Positions 1 to 5,581 of a DNA stretch of 9,205 bases are shown here, piece after piece. Source of the DNA: DATDPY01 sp964395765 (GTDB lineage Bacteria; Bacteroidota; Bacteroidia; Cytophagales; Cyclobacteriaceae); the NCBI GenBank assembly GCA_964395765.1, contig CAYNCU010000174.1, positions 1 to 9,205 on the forward strand, given 5' to 3'. The position numbers and the translations under genes were made by a program. The notes beneath the pieces were generated by a model. That model made no database searches. It was not told where the DNA came from and was given only the letters and a program-made list of their open reading frames with translations. Numbering within the stretch: position 1 is the first letter of the stretch; every line of letters begins with the position of its first letter.

Positions 1-388
1 GGATATTGGTTCGGGCAAGGGTATAACCGATTCCGGATTGATCATTATAATAGGCCCGCAATACTTCTTCCTGTTTTTCAGGCGGAATTTTGGCAAATGT
101 TTCTGCGGAAGCGTCGGTCAGGGCGCCACCGATTCCTATGAAAGACTGAAACGAATGCCCGGGATCGACAAAGATGCAGGCCTGGGTTTCAAGAGGCTGG
201 GGAAAACCGGAAAATCCGAGGGTATCGGTAGGGGTAAGACGGTAGTCGGTACTATCGGCAGTGGTAATAACCACCACTTTCTTATCACCTGCATTAAATG
301 GGGTTGGAACCTGCGATTGTTCGGTAACGGGTCCCGAAGGCCGGCAGGAAAAAAGGGCCAGCAAAAAAATCAGCGGTAAATGTTTCAT
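1..388 (-). CDS. GH30 family glycoside hydrolase (glucosylceramidase-type) lipoprotein, N-terminal fragment
   Basis: The reading frame starts with ATG at 388 and stays open to the left edge, giving 129 residues of a longer protein. Residues 1-15 form a lipoprotein signal (charged MKH, hydrophobic stretch, then LFSC with Cys15 as the lipid-attachment residue), so the enzyme should be anchored in the cell envelope. Residues 83-98 read FIGIGGALTDASAETF, the hallmark N-terminal motif of GH30 glucosylceramidase-like hydrolases, and the following YYNDQSGIGYTLARTNI also fits this family. Known members are retaining beta-glycosidases acting on beta-glucosyl, beta-xylosyl or beta-1,6-glucan substrates; the specificity cannot be read from this fragment. 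The two catalytic glutamates lie beyond the edge. Family assignment is confident; substrate is unknown. Confidence 0.88.
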   Translation of the reverse strand, partial: MKHLPLIFLLALFSCRPSGPVTEQSQVPTPFNAGDKKVVVITTADSTDYRLTPTDTLGFSGFPQPLETQACIFVDPGHSFQSFIGIGGALTDASAETFAKIPPEKQEEVLRAYYNDQSGIGYTLARTNI

Positions 389-620
389 GAGGTTTAATTT
401 TAAATCAAAAATTATGGCATGAATATACGATAGGATGGTCACTTAATGAAATTATCCGGGAGGGTGGTTGAAGGCAATTTATAATTCCCGTAGACTAAAG
501 AGATGAGGAAATAAAAAAACCGGTTTATTCTGCATGTCACTTCGCATCGGCAGAAGGAAAAATTTTGGTATAATTCCCCGGAGCTCCTTTACATAAATTT
601 GGTTCAGGGATTGCCCGGGG

Positions 621-962
621 TTAAATGGATTTATCTGCAACGGTTTCTTGCTGTTCCTTCCATTTCCAGTCAAAGCAGAAGATAAAGGCGACAATGGCAT
701 ATATCCACCCCATTCCGATGATCCAGAGAAAGGAAATTCCCCAGTTATAATACCCGAAAACCTTTAACGTAGCCGGAACAAAGGCGNNNNNNNNNNTTGA
801 AAATTTTTCAATGTCGACCCGCTTCTGGAGCTCATCGCTCAGCATATTGTATCCCGCAATTAAATGATAATTTTTATTGTCATGCACCAGGATTCCCAGC
901 CAAACGAATAAAAAGCCCAACAGGAGGTAAACAATTATTTCGACGATTAATGTATTTTCCAT
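621..962 (-). CDS. DUF3784-like small membrane protein, interrupted by a 10-base assembly gap
   Basis: This is a protein of about 113 residues. A first membrane helix lies at about residues 5-26, followed by HLIAGYNMLSDELQKRVD (33-50), which resembles the 'LIAGYN' signature of the DUF3784 family, and a second hydrophobic stretch covers roughly residues 73-97. The C-terminus (WKWKEQQE) is charged and probably cytoplasmic. Ten unknown bases (787-796) replace residues 56-59. Both flanks are open in the same frame with the gap at its printed length, so the gene is probably intact and the true gap is congruent with 10 modulo 3, although its real length is unknown. The function of the family is not established. 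The gene is separate from its neighbours (232 bp to the GH30 start and 240 bp to the preceding gene). Confidence 0.75.
   Translation of the reverse strand: MENTLIVEIIVYLLLGFLFVWLGILVHDNKNYHLIAGYNMLSDELQKRVDIEKFSXXXXAFVPATLKVFGYYNWGISFLWIIGMGWIYAIVAFIFCFDWKWKEQQETVADKSI
787..796. other. Assembly gap (10 unknown bases)
   Basis: There is a run of ten N bases inside the DUF3784-like gene. It is the only undetermined sequence in the window. A round number of N bases usually marks a scaffold join of unknown true size rather than ten miscalled bases. Confidence 0.97.
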
Positions 963-1121
963 AACTAACTCATTTTTAAATAGTTATGATTACTTATCTA
1001 AATTAATTATTAATATTAAAAAATAGCAATTAAAAAATCAATTTTTTTTAGCCCGGATTTAAAAGTGAACGGAAAAATAAAATCTGATTTTTCTTCTATT
1101 AAGTTAGCGAAAGGCCGGGAA

Positions 1122-1139
1122 AATTAAAAATTTTTAATT
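1122..1139. repeat. 18-bp perfect AT-only palindrome between the HEAT-like and DUF3784-like genes
   Basis: AATTAAAAATTTTTAATT is identical to its own reverse complement. It lies 64 bp past the stop codon of the HEAT-like gene and 160 bp before the DUF3784-like start. The rest of the 240-bp spacer is AT-rich without a recognisable promoter box. As RNA the palindrome would be a weak hairpin with no GC, so it is a poor classical terminator. It may simply reflect the base composition of the spacer. Confidence 0.4.
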
Positions 1140-1202
1140 GTTTTCATGGATGAAATTCAATGTCGGGAACTACATGGTTTTACCCTGGAACAGCGGTCGA
1201 TT

Positions 1203-1805
1203 CTATTGGATATGATATTTCAATACCAGGTTTTTAGCCTTGTTTTTCGTAGTCGGGCTGGCGCTGTTCAACTGTTTCCTGATAAAATCGATGACGTCGT
1301 CTTTTTGAGATATAATATCAAAATACATCTCCAGGGCGGAGAGGATATAGGCCTTTAGCAATTCCTTATGCCGGCAGGCGGATTTATTTTCAGCTTCCAG
1401 CAGGATAGGAGTAACTTTTTTTTCAAGGACAGGTTTAGCCTTTACGATCTTTCCCGATTTTTCGGCGATATGCGGGGAAACCACCGGGCTTTCATGGTAT
1501 AATAATTCATTAAACCAGAGGCTATAGATTTTCCGGAATTTATTTTCCCTGTCCACGGATACCAGGTTGGCAAGGATGTGGATGGCATAGTATTTATACG
1601 TAACCTGCGGGCTCTTTAAAAGGCTTTCAAAAATATCCCAGTACGGGTATAACTTTTCCGGATTGGAGCCACTCAGGGGATATAAAATGGCAAAGCTTTT
1701 TGCCCGTTGTTTATCATCATCGGATTGAATGCCTTGTAGCTCTTTCAACAGGCCGGAGTTTCTGCTTTTCACGAAATTCCTTTTTTGAACGGTGCTTAGA
1801 TTCAT
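1203..1805 (-). CDS. HEAT-repeat-like protein of unknown function
   Basis: The protein has 200 residues, is soluble and lysine-rich, and carries no signal peptide or membrane segment, so it is probably cytoplasmic. The sequence looks like successive antiparallel helix pairs: residues 52-85 (YPYWDIFESLLKSP followed by VTYKYYAIHILANLVSVD), 90-125 (FRKIYSLWFNELLYHESP followed by VVSPHIAEKSGKIV), about 126-165, and a last helix ending at the C-terminus (TTKNKAKNLVLKYHI). The recurring small-residue turn 'SP' followed by a helix with A/I/L spacing is typical of HEAT or armadillo-type repeats, which normally act as protein-binding scaffolds. No catalytic motif is visible. The neighbours do not suggest a pathway: the gene stands alone, with spacers of about 240 bp on both sides. 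The coding assignment is good; the HEAT label is pattern-based and moderately sure. Confidence 0.7.
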   Translation of the reverse strand: MNLSTVQKRNFVKSRNSGLLKELQGIQSDDDKQRAKSFAILYPLSGSNPEKLYPYWDIFESLLKSPQVTYKYYAIHILANLVSVDRENKFRKIYSLWFNELLYHESPVVSPHIAEKSGKIVKAKPVLEKKVTPILLEAENKSACRHKELLKAYILSALEMYFDIISQKDDVIDFIRKQLNSASPTTKNKAKNLVLKYHIQ

Positions 1806-1924
1806 GGGTCTGTTTTTTAGGTTTAAAAATTGAAAGCTTTGATCTGACAGCAGGATCGGATATTATACTTTCCGTACCTTAAAAATATTATTTAACACCC
1901 CGAAAATTCAGGGCCCGGCAAGCC

Positions 1925-1966
1925 TACAGGGATATCCTGAACCATAGTTATAGCCTGCCCCCTGTA
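1925..1966. repeat. Inverted repeat TACAGGG / CCCTGTA in the spacer after the DUF6146-like gene
   Basis: Perfect 7-bp arms at 1925-1931 and 1960-1966 enclose 28 bases. It lies 76-117 bp past the stop codon of the upstream lipoprotein gene, within the 236-bp spacer before the HEAT-like gene. A second, 6-bp pair (TCCGCA at 1977-1982 and TGCGGA at 2013-2018) sits beside it. Together they could fold the 3' untranslated RNA, but neither is followed by a clear U-run, so a classical terminator is not supported. Confidence 0.3.
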
Positions 1967-2041
1967 AAATACAACATCCGCAGAAACAAATTAGTTCATT
2001 GGTTGGCTTGTGTGCGGAAATTCAGAATCCCGCTGCGGTCC

Positions 2042-2461
2042 TTAAATTACATCATTCGGTCTGCGGTAATCCAGAATCTGTATTTTTTTGACCAGTTCCA
2101 CGTAACGGAAATAATAATATAATTTTCTGGCTACCTCCATACCATAGTCAACATTGGGATCATAGTTAATCACATTATCGAAATAGGATGAATAACCCAT
2201 ATGGGTAGCCTTGTAATTCCAGTCGGTTACGTATTGATCATTCCACATCTTATAATATTGATATAAATGATCTTTCGCCGGGCTCCAGTTGGTTTCATAC
2301 CAGGTATGAAATCCGGGATCCAGAACCACCAGGTCATACTGATCCTGGTTATTTTCTTTGTTAATGTTCAAGACATTGGATGCTGTGGTGGCCGGAATTT
2401 TCTGATAAGGCCCGCATGAAGCCAGAAAGGCAATCATGGCCAGGAAATAAATTCGTTTCAT
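2042..2461 (-). CDS. DUF6146-like lipoprotein of unknown function
   Basis: The protein has 139 residues. Residues 1-16 form a lipoprotein signal peptide with a lipobox ending LASC (Cys16), so the mature protein should be anchored to an envelope membrane facing the periplasm or the cell surface. The mature part is rich in Tyr, Trp and Asp. It carries blocks that I recognise from the conserved Bacteroidota family DUF6146: YDLVVLDPGFHTWYETN (42-58), WNDQYVTDWN (73-82), YDPNVDYGMEVARKLYYYFRYVE (100-122). No biochemical role is known for this family. The start at 2461 is supported by the lipoprotein signal and a strong ribosome binding site five bases upstream. It follows modC in the same direction after a 312-bp repeat-containing spacer, so it is not an obvious operon member. 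Confidence 0.82.
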   Translation of the reverse strand: MKRIYFLAMIAFLASCGPYQKIPATTASNVLNINKENNQDQYDLVVLDPGFHTWYETNWSPAKDHLYQYYKMWNDQYVTDWNYKATHMGYSSYFDNVINYDPNVDYGMEVARKLYYYFRYVELVKKIQILDYRRPNDVI

Positions 2462-2466
2462 ACAAT

Positions 2467-2474
2467 CCTCCTTT
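2467..2474 (-). promoter_or_regulatory. Strong Shine-Dalgarno sequence AAAGGAGG
   Basis: On the coding strand AAAGGAGG is followed by a five-base spacer and the ATG of the DUF6146-like gene. This is close to a full anti-16S match. Bacteroidota genes usually lack such strong sites, and I did not see a comparable one in the other leaders of this window. It fixes the start codon choice. Confidence 0.75.
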
Positions 2475-2499
2475 CGTTATTCCCTTACTTATATAACGA
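2474..2499. promoter_or_regulatory. Palindrome TCGTTAT-N12-ATAACGA, possible operator in the DUF6146-like leader
   Basis: Perfect 7-bp arms (2474-2480 and 2493-2499) flank a 12-base centre, giving a two-fold symmetric 26-bp site. It starts 13 bases before the ATG and touches the Shine-Dalgarno sequence, so either a bound protein or an RNA hairpin here could block expression. The core CGTTAT-N12-ATAACG resembles, from memory, the operator of the molybdate-responsive regulator ModE of enterobacteria. No modE gene is in this window, so the resemblance may be accidental. Confidence 0.4.
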
Positions 2500-2538
2500 T
2501 TGTCGAAGGAAAATGATATCAGATTTTAGTTAAAAACT

Positions 2539-2575
2539 GTTACCGGTTGATCGTTTCCCGTTGCCGGTTACCGGT
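2539..2575. repeat. Degenerate 7-bp tandem array, five units (consensus GTTnCCG)
   Basis: Reading the plus strand, five successive heptamers all begin with GTT: GTTACCG, GTTGATC, GTTTCCC, GTTGCCG, GTTACCG, followed by GT. The first and last units are identical, which produces a GTTACCGGT direct repeat 28 bp apart. It lies 78 bp upstream of the DUF6146-like start. The period and sequence differ from the octamer array about 130 bp away. Confidence 0.55.
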
Positions 2576-2702
2576 CAGTCAGTATTCACCTCTCAAGGAT
2601 GCAGAATATAATTCACCGGATTTTTGATATATGGGGTATCCGGTTGCCTATTACCTGCCGATGTGCCAGTACTGTGTATTGCAGGTTCTGATCTTATCAA
2701 AA
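2576..2702. other. Middle of the 312-bp modC-DUF6146 spacer; nothing clear found
   Basis: The whole spacer between the modC stop and the DUF6146-like start covers 2462-2773. Between its two tandem arrays no credible gene, terminator or promoter box is visible. One fragment, GTTGCCT ATTACCT (2643-2656), looks like a decayed relative of the heptamer array. An open frame that crosses the stretch on the minus strand is a by-product of the octamer repeat. Confidence 0.5.
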
Positions 2703-2782
2703 ATACCAATAAACCAATAAACCAATAAACCAATGAACCAATGAACCAATGAACCAATGAACCAATGAACCAATTAACCAAT
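2703..2782. repeat. 8-bp tandem array, ten units, containing the modC stop codon
   Basis: On the plus strand the units run ATACCAAT once, AAACCAAT three times (2711-2734), GAACCAAT five times (2735-2774) and TAACCAAT once (2775-2782). On the coding strand of modC these read ATTGGTTA, then five ATTGGTTC, three ATTGGTTT and one ATTGGTAT. The first two units provide the last codons ATT GGT and the stop TAA of modC. Octamer arrays of this type are recurrent in Bacteroidota and give rise to spurious 'WFIGSLVH' hypothetical proteins when translated. Near-identical units in blocks suggest recent slippage. Confidence 0.93.
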
Positions 2783-3649
2783 CTTCCTTATCATCGGGTT
2801 AAAGGCTTTCGAGGCTACCAGCACCTTGTTACCGATCTCAAGTTCCCTGGCTTCGGATTCATCGGCGATCACCTTTACCATATGATTGCCGATAAGTACC
2901 GTAACAATATAAACAATGTCGTCCTTTTCGATATTAACCACCTCGCCGGTAAACTGGAACTTTCCGCTGATGTGTCTGTTGGAAAAAATTTCTGCGGGGC
3001 TCCCGCTGTTGCTGATTGAACCTTTATCCAGGACCATTACCCGGTCCGACATTTTAAATATTTCACCGACTTCATGGCTCACCATCAGTGTAGTGGTTCC
3101 CATGCGCCGGTGTGCCGTCAGGATATAATCCTGTAATTTAACTCTCATCCGCGCGTCAATGGCCGACAAGGCTTCGTCGAGCATCAGTATTTCCGGTTTT
3201 CTTACCAATGCCCGGGCCAGGGCAACCCTCTGTTGTTGTCCGCCTGACAACCGGTCGGTTTTCTGTAGTTGCAATTCTCCCAGTTCGAAAATTTCAAAAA
3301 GTTCTGAAATGAGGCTGCTGTCCTTTTTCCTGCCCGCAGCAAATTCGATGTTTTCCTTTACGGTCATATTCGGGAACAAGGCATAATCCTGGAATACAAA
3401 TCCGGTACTCCTGTGCCGAGCCTCCAGATTGATTTTTCCGGGCGTATCCAGCCAAACCCGGTTATTCACGGAAATATTCCCGTGTTCCGGTTTCATCAGC
3501 CCGGCCAGTATTCTTAGCGTCGAAGTTTTCCCTGCGCCGGATTCCCCGAACAGGGTGGTGAAGCTTCCGGCTTCGAGCGATTGACTGATATCGAGGATCA
3601 TATCGCCATTGGCGGACTTTAATTTTTTCCGGAAAGAGAAGGTGATCAT
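2774..3649 (-). CDS. modC: Molybdate ABC transporter, ATP-binding protein ModC
   Basis: This 291-residue protein is the ATPase that powers molybdate (or tungstate) import with ModB at the inner membrane. It has Walker A GESGAGKT (35-42), a Q-loop FVFQDYALFP (84-93), the ABC signature LSGGQQQRVALARAL (134-148), Walker B ILMLDE (154-159) with D-loop SAID, and the switch histidine His192 in MVSHE. Residues 231-290 (FTGEVVNI to the end) form a single TOBE-like oxyanion-binding domain, as in ModC proteins. The combination with ModA and ModB neighbours makes ModC more likely than another importer ATPase. The start overlaps the modB stop in ATGA, implying translational coupling. Its stop codon lies inside an octamer tandem array, and the final residues Ile-Gly are encoded by that repeat. 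Confidence 0.95.
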   Translation of the reverse strand: MITFSFRKKLKSANGDMILDISQSLEAGSFTTLFGESGAGKTSTLRILAGLMKPEHGNISVNNRVWLDTPGKINLEARHRSTGFVFQDYALFPNMTVKENIEFAAGRKKDSSLISELFEIFELGELQLQKTDRLSGGQQQRVALARALVRKPEILMLDEALSAIDARMRVKLQDYILTAHRRMGTTTLMVSHEVGEIFKMSDRVMVLDKGSISNSGSPAEIFSNRHISGKFQFTGEVVNIEKDDIVYIVTVLIGNHMVKVIADESEARELEIGNKVLVASKAFNPMIRKIG

Positions 3650-4317
3650 AGCCGGATTTTTTTTAAGTACCTGGCGTTAATGGAATAGACCAGTAATACG
3701 ATAATAAATGTTATCGAGAACAACACCAGGGAATACAAATTGGCTTTTCCGTAATGTAGCGATTCCACCTGGTCATAAATGGCAATGGAAGCCACTTTTG
3801 TTTCTCCGGGAATATTCCCGCCGATCATCAGCACAACGCCGAATTCCCCAATCGTGTGGGCGAAGGCCAGTACAATTCCCGTTACCAGCGAAGGTTTAAT
3901 ATTGGGGAGAAGCACCCTGAATAAGGTGGTAAGCCTGGATTTTCCCAGCACTTGCGCGGCCTCGGAAAGGGAGGAAGGCAAATTGGCCAGTCCGGATTGA
4001 ACCGGTTGAACCATAAACGGCAGGCTGTATAGGATAGAACCGATAACGAGACCTTCAAAGGAGAATACGAGGTTTAAGCCGAATGTTTTATGCAGGAAAT
4101 CGCCAAAAAAATAGGAAGGGCTGAAAGCAACCAGTAGGTAAAAGCCCAGGACAGTCGGGGGAAGCACAAGGGGCATGCTGACCAATGTTTCCACCACCGG
4201 CCTGATCCTTTTTTTAGTATAGGACAGCCAGTAAGCCAGCGGAACACCCAGGATCAAAAGGATCAGGGTGGTGGTAAAGGCCAGCTTAAAACTCAATATG
4301 ATGGGCGTCCACTGCAT
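3646..4317 (-). CDS. modB: Molybdate ABC transporter permease ModB
   Basis: This 223-residue inner-membrane protein has about five hydrophobic segments (roughly 6-30, 45-68, 85-105, 142-166 and 193-215). The cytoplasmic EAA coupling loop is at 119-138 (EAAQVLGKSRLTTLFRVLLP), where it would contact ModC. The following HTIGEFGVVLMIGGNIPGET (154-173) is the characteristic block of molybdate permeases, as are the SMPLVLPPTVLGFYLL helix (47-62) and the short length. It forms the dimeric channel that accepts oxyanion from ModA. Its ATG shares one base with the stop of the preceding di-TOBE gene (TAATG) and its own stop overlaps the modC start (ATGA), so translation of the three genes should be coupled. 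Tungstate cannot be excluded as a substrate. Confidence 0.95.
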   Translation of the reverse strand: MQWTPIILSFKLAFTTTLILLILGVPLAYWLSYTKKRIRPVVETLVSMPLVLPPTVLGFYLLVAFSPSYFFGDFLHKTFGLNLVFSFEGLVIGSILYSLPFMVQPVQSGLANLPSSLSEAAQVLGKSRLTTLFRVLLPNIKPSLVTGIVLAFAHTIGEFGVVLMIGGNIPGETKVASIAIYDQVESLHYGKANLYSLVLFSITFIIVLLVYSINARYLKKIRL

Positions 4318-4715
4318 TATTCTGAAAGCATGATCTCGTTGGTCTTCACCATGGCGGTTACCTGCATGCCTTCTTTCAAAGCCATCTGTTTAACTGCATG
4401 GGTTGATATGATGGAAGTTATTGCATCCCTGAAACACTTCAGGATAAGTTTGCTCAGTAATTTCCCCTGTTCAATTTTCATGATGGTACATGGGATCCTG
4501 TTCTGCAGGCTTATCTGCCTGTCGATGTTCAGCCCGATCACTACCTCGGTCTCTTTAAAAAGTACCTGGATGGACTTACCCGGTTTAAGATAGGGGACGG
4601 AGCCGACTTTTTCGATGATAACGGTTTTCAGCATTATGTCTTCATAACTGATACCGACCATCGATAGATTTCCCTCGGTGGTAATGGATTTTATTTCCCC
4701 TGTAAGTTGGTTCAT
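4317..4715 (-). CDS. Stand-alone di-TOBE (Mop-like) molybdate-binding protein
   Basis: The protein has 132 residues with no signal peptide or membrane segment, so it is cytoplasmic. It reads as two TOBE/Mop-type domains in tandem: about 1-65 (GEIKSITTEGNLSMVGI through LKPGKSIQVLFKETEVVIG) and about 70-132 (NRIPCTIMKIEQGK through ALKEGMQVTAMVKTNEIML). The second has the typical Mop ending in which 'LKEG..V.A.VK...IML' closes the beta-barrel. Known molbindins with one or two such domains bind molybdate or tungstate at subunit interfaces and store or buffer it. Being sandwiched between modA and modB, with a one-base gap before (TAATATG) and a one-base overlap after (TAATG), it is almost certainly co-expressed with the importer. 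It could store molybdate, regulate transport by contacting the ModC TOBE region, or both; the sequence does not decide. It lacks a DNA-binding domain and so is not ModE. Confidence 0.85.
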   Translation of the reverse strand: MNQLTGEIKSITTEGNLSMVGISYEDIMLKTVIIEKVGSVPYLKPGKSIQVLFKETEVVIGLNIDRQISLQNRIPCTIMKIEQGKLLSKLILKCFRDAITSIISTHAVKQMALKEGMQVTAMVKTNEIMLSE

Positions 4716-4716
4716 A

Positions 4717-5469
4717 TTACGGACTTACAAGATATCCGTATTTTTTTAATATTGCGTGTGCGGTATCTGAAAAAAGAAAATTATAGAATATTACCGCATC
4801 GGCTGCATTTTTATCGTGGCGGTTGATAATAACTGCTCCCTGGGTGATGGGAGTATAGGAAGATTCATCCAGCTCAGTCCAGCTTCCCTGGCCTTTCATT
4901 TCGGGAGAAAGCACCACGGATTTGGCGGTAATTCCGATATCGGCGGTTTTTGAAATAATAAATTGATTGGTCTGCGAGATACTCTCTCCGTATACCAGTT
5001 TGTCCCTGATTTTATCGTACAGCCTGAAATATTTCAGCGCTTCAACTGCGGCCTGGCCATAGGGCGCGGTTTCCGGGTTCGCGATGGCAATATGTTTCAC
5101 AACGCTGCTGTCTAAAAGATCAATGGAAGGTTTTATATCCGTCATAGACCACAATACGAGCCGGCCAAAAGCATATACCCTGGGTTTATTGGTGGTCAGT
5201 CCCGCCTTATACAATTGGTCGGGGTATTTCATGTCGGCCGATATGAACAGGTCATAGGGAGCGCCGCCTTTTATCTGGGCGGTAAGTTTTCCGGAGGAGC
5301 CGATAATCACGTCGCAGCGAACACCTGTCTCCTGGCTGAATTCCCTGGATAATTCTTCCATCGGGTACTGTACGTTAGCGGCCGTGGCGATGGTGAGCTG
5401 GCGGACAGGGTGGTGGCAGGAAGATAATAACAGCAAAGATGAAAACAGGGTGAATATTTTTTTTCTCAT
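4717..5469 (-). CDS. modA: Molybdate-binding lipoprotein ModA
   Basis: This 250-residue substrate-binding protein belongs to the importer. Residues 1-18 are a lipoprotein signal peptide (MRKKIF, Leu/Ser-rich core, LLSSC with Cys18), so it is membrane-tethered in the periplasm. Conserved ModA blocks follow in order: LTIATAANVQYPMEELSREF (25-44), IIGSSGKLTAQIKGGAPYDLFISAD (55-79; the serines after IIG are the expected oxyanion ligands), PETAPYGQAAVEAL (132-145), ADIGITAKS (176-184) and a C-terminal YNFLFSDTAHAILKKYGY (229-246). This is the full length expected for the family. It is the first gene of the tight modA-TOBE-modB-modC cluster, and its stop is one base from the next ATG. A promoter-like TAATTTTG box lies 40 bp upstream. 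Molybdate is the most likely ligand, with tungstate the alternative. Confidence 0.95.
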   Translation of the reverse strand: MRKKIFTLFSSLLLLSSCHHPVRQLTIATAANVQYPMEELSREFSQETGVRCDVIIGSSGKLTAQIKGGAPYDLFISADMKYPDQLYKAGLTTNKPRVYAFGRLVLWSMTDIKPSIDLLDSSVVKHIAIANPETAPYGQAAVEALKYFRLYDKIRDKLVYGESISQTNQFIISKTADIGITAKSVVLSPEMKGQGSWTELDESSYTPITQGAVIINRHDKNAADAVIFYNFLFSDTAHAILKKYGYLVSP

Positions 5470-5509
5470 CTTGATATTCAGAAAGTACTTCGCTAACAGA
5501 GGATTCTAT

Positions 5510-5517
5510 CAAAATTA
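5510..5517 (-). promoter_or_regulatory. Candidate Bacteroidota -7 promoter box (TAATTTTG) for the mod operon
   Basis: The coding strand carries TAATTTTG, an exact match to the TAnnTTTG box used by the primary sigma factor of Bacteroidota, 40 bp before the modA ATG. That would leave a leader of about 35 bases. No convincing -33 TTTG is seen about 20 bp further up, so the call rests on the -7 box alone. The surrounding 112-bp spacer shows no clear terminator or riboswitch-like structure. Confidence 0.42.
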
Positions 5518-5581
5518 ATTTTTCTTGTGCAGGTATGCATAAGAACAGTGCGATTTTTAATAAAAAATAACAAATAAAATT

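Noticed and set aside
38..379. Plus-strand open frame opposite the GH30 fragment
   Set aside because: The minus strand carries a clear lipoprotein signal and the GH30 motif over the same bases.
389..620. Promoter or small gene in the spacer between the GH30 and DUF3784-like genes
   Set aside because: The closest sequence, TAATTTTTG, has three bases between TA and TTTG instead of two. No other signal or small frame with family features was seen.
479..700. Minus-strand open frame of 73 codons overlapping the end of the DUF3784-like gene
   Set aside because: It overlaps a better-supported gene in another frame. Its translation is proline- and leucine-rich without family features.
1911..1925. 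Possible terminator after the DUF6146-like gene (CCCTGAATTTTCGGGG-type stem on the minus strand)
   Set aside because: The stem is short, contains a bulge and a two-base loop, and is not followed by a T-run.
2593..2781. Open frame on the minus strand translating the octamer array as WFIGSLVH repeats followed by about 35 unrelated residues
   Set aside because: It needs a TTG start inside modC's last codons, and its first half is only the tandem repeat. Such frames are a common annotation artefact of this repeat type.
2703..2782. CRISPR array
   Set aside because: The units are contiguous octamers without spacers, and there are no cas genes in the window.
5470..5581. Possible molybdenum-cofactor or other riboswitch before modA
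   Set aside because: The leader after the promoter-like box is only about 35 bases, and no conserved GC-rich stems are visible.
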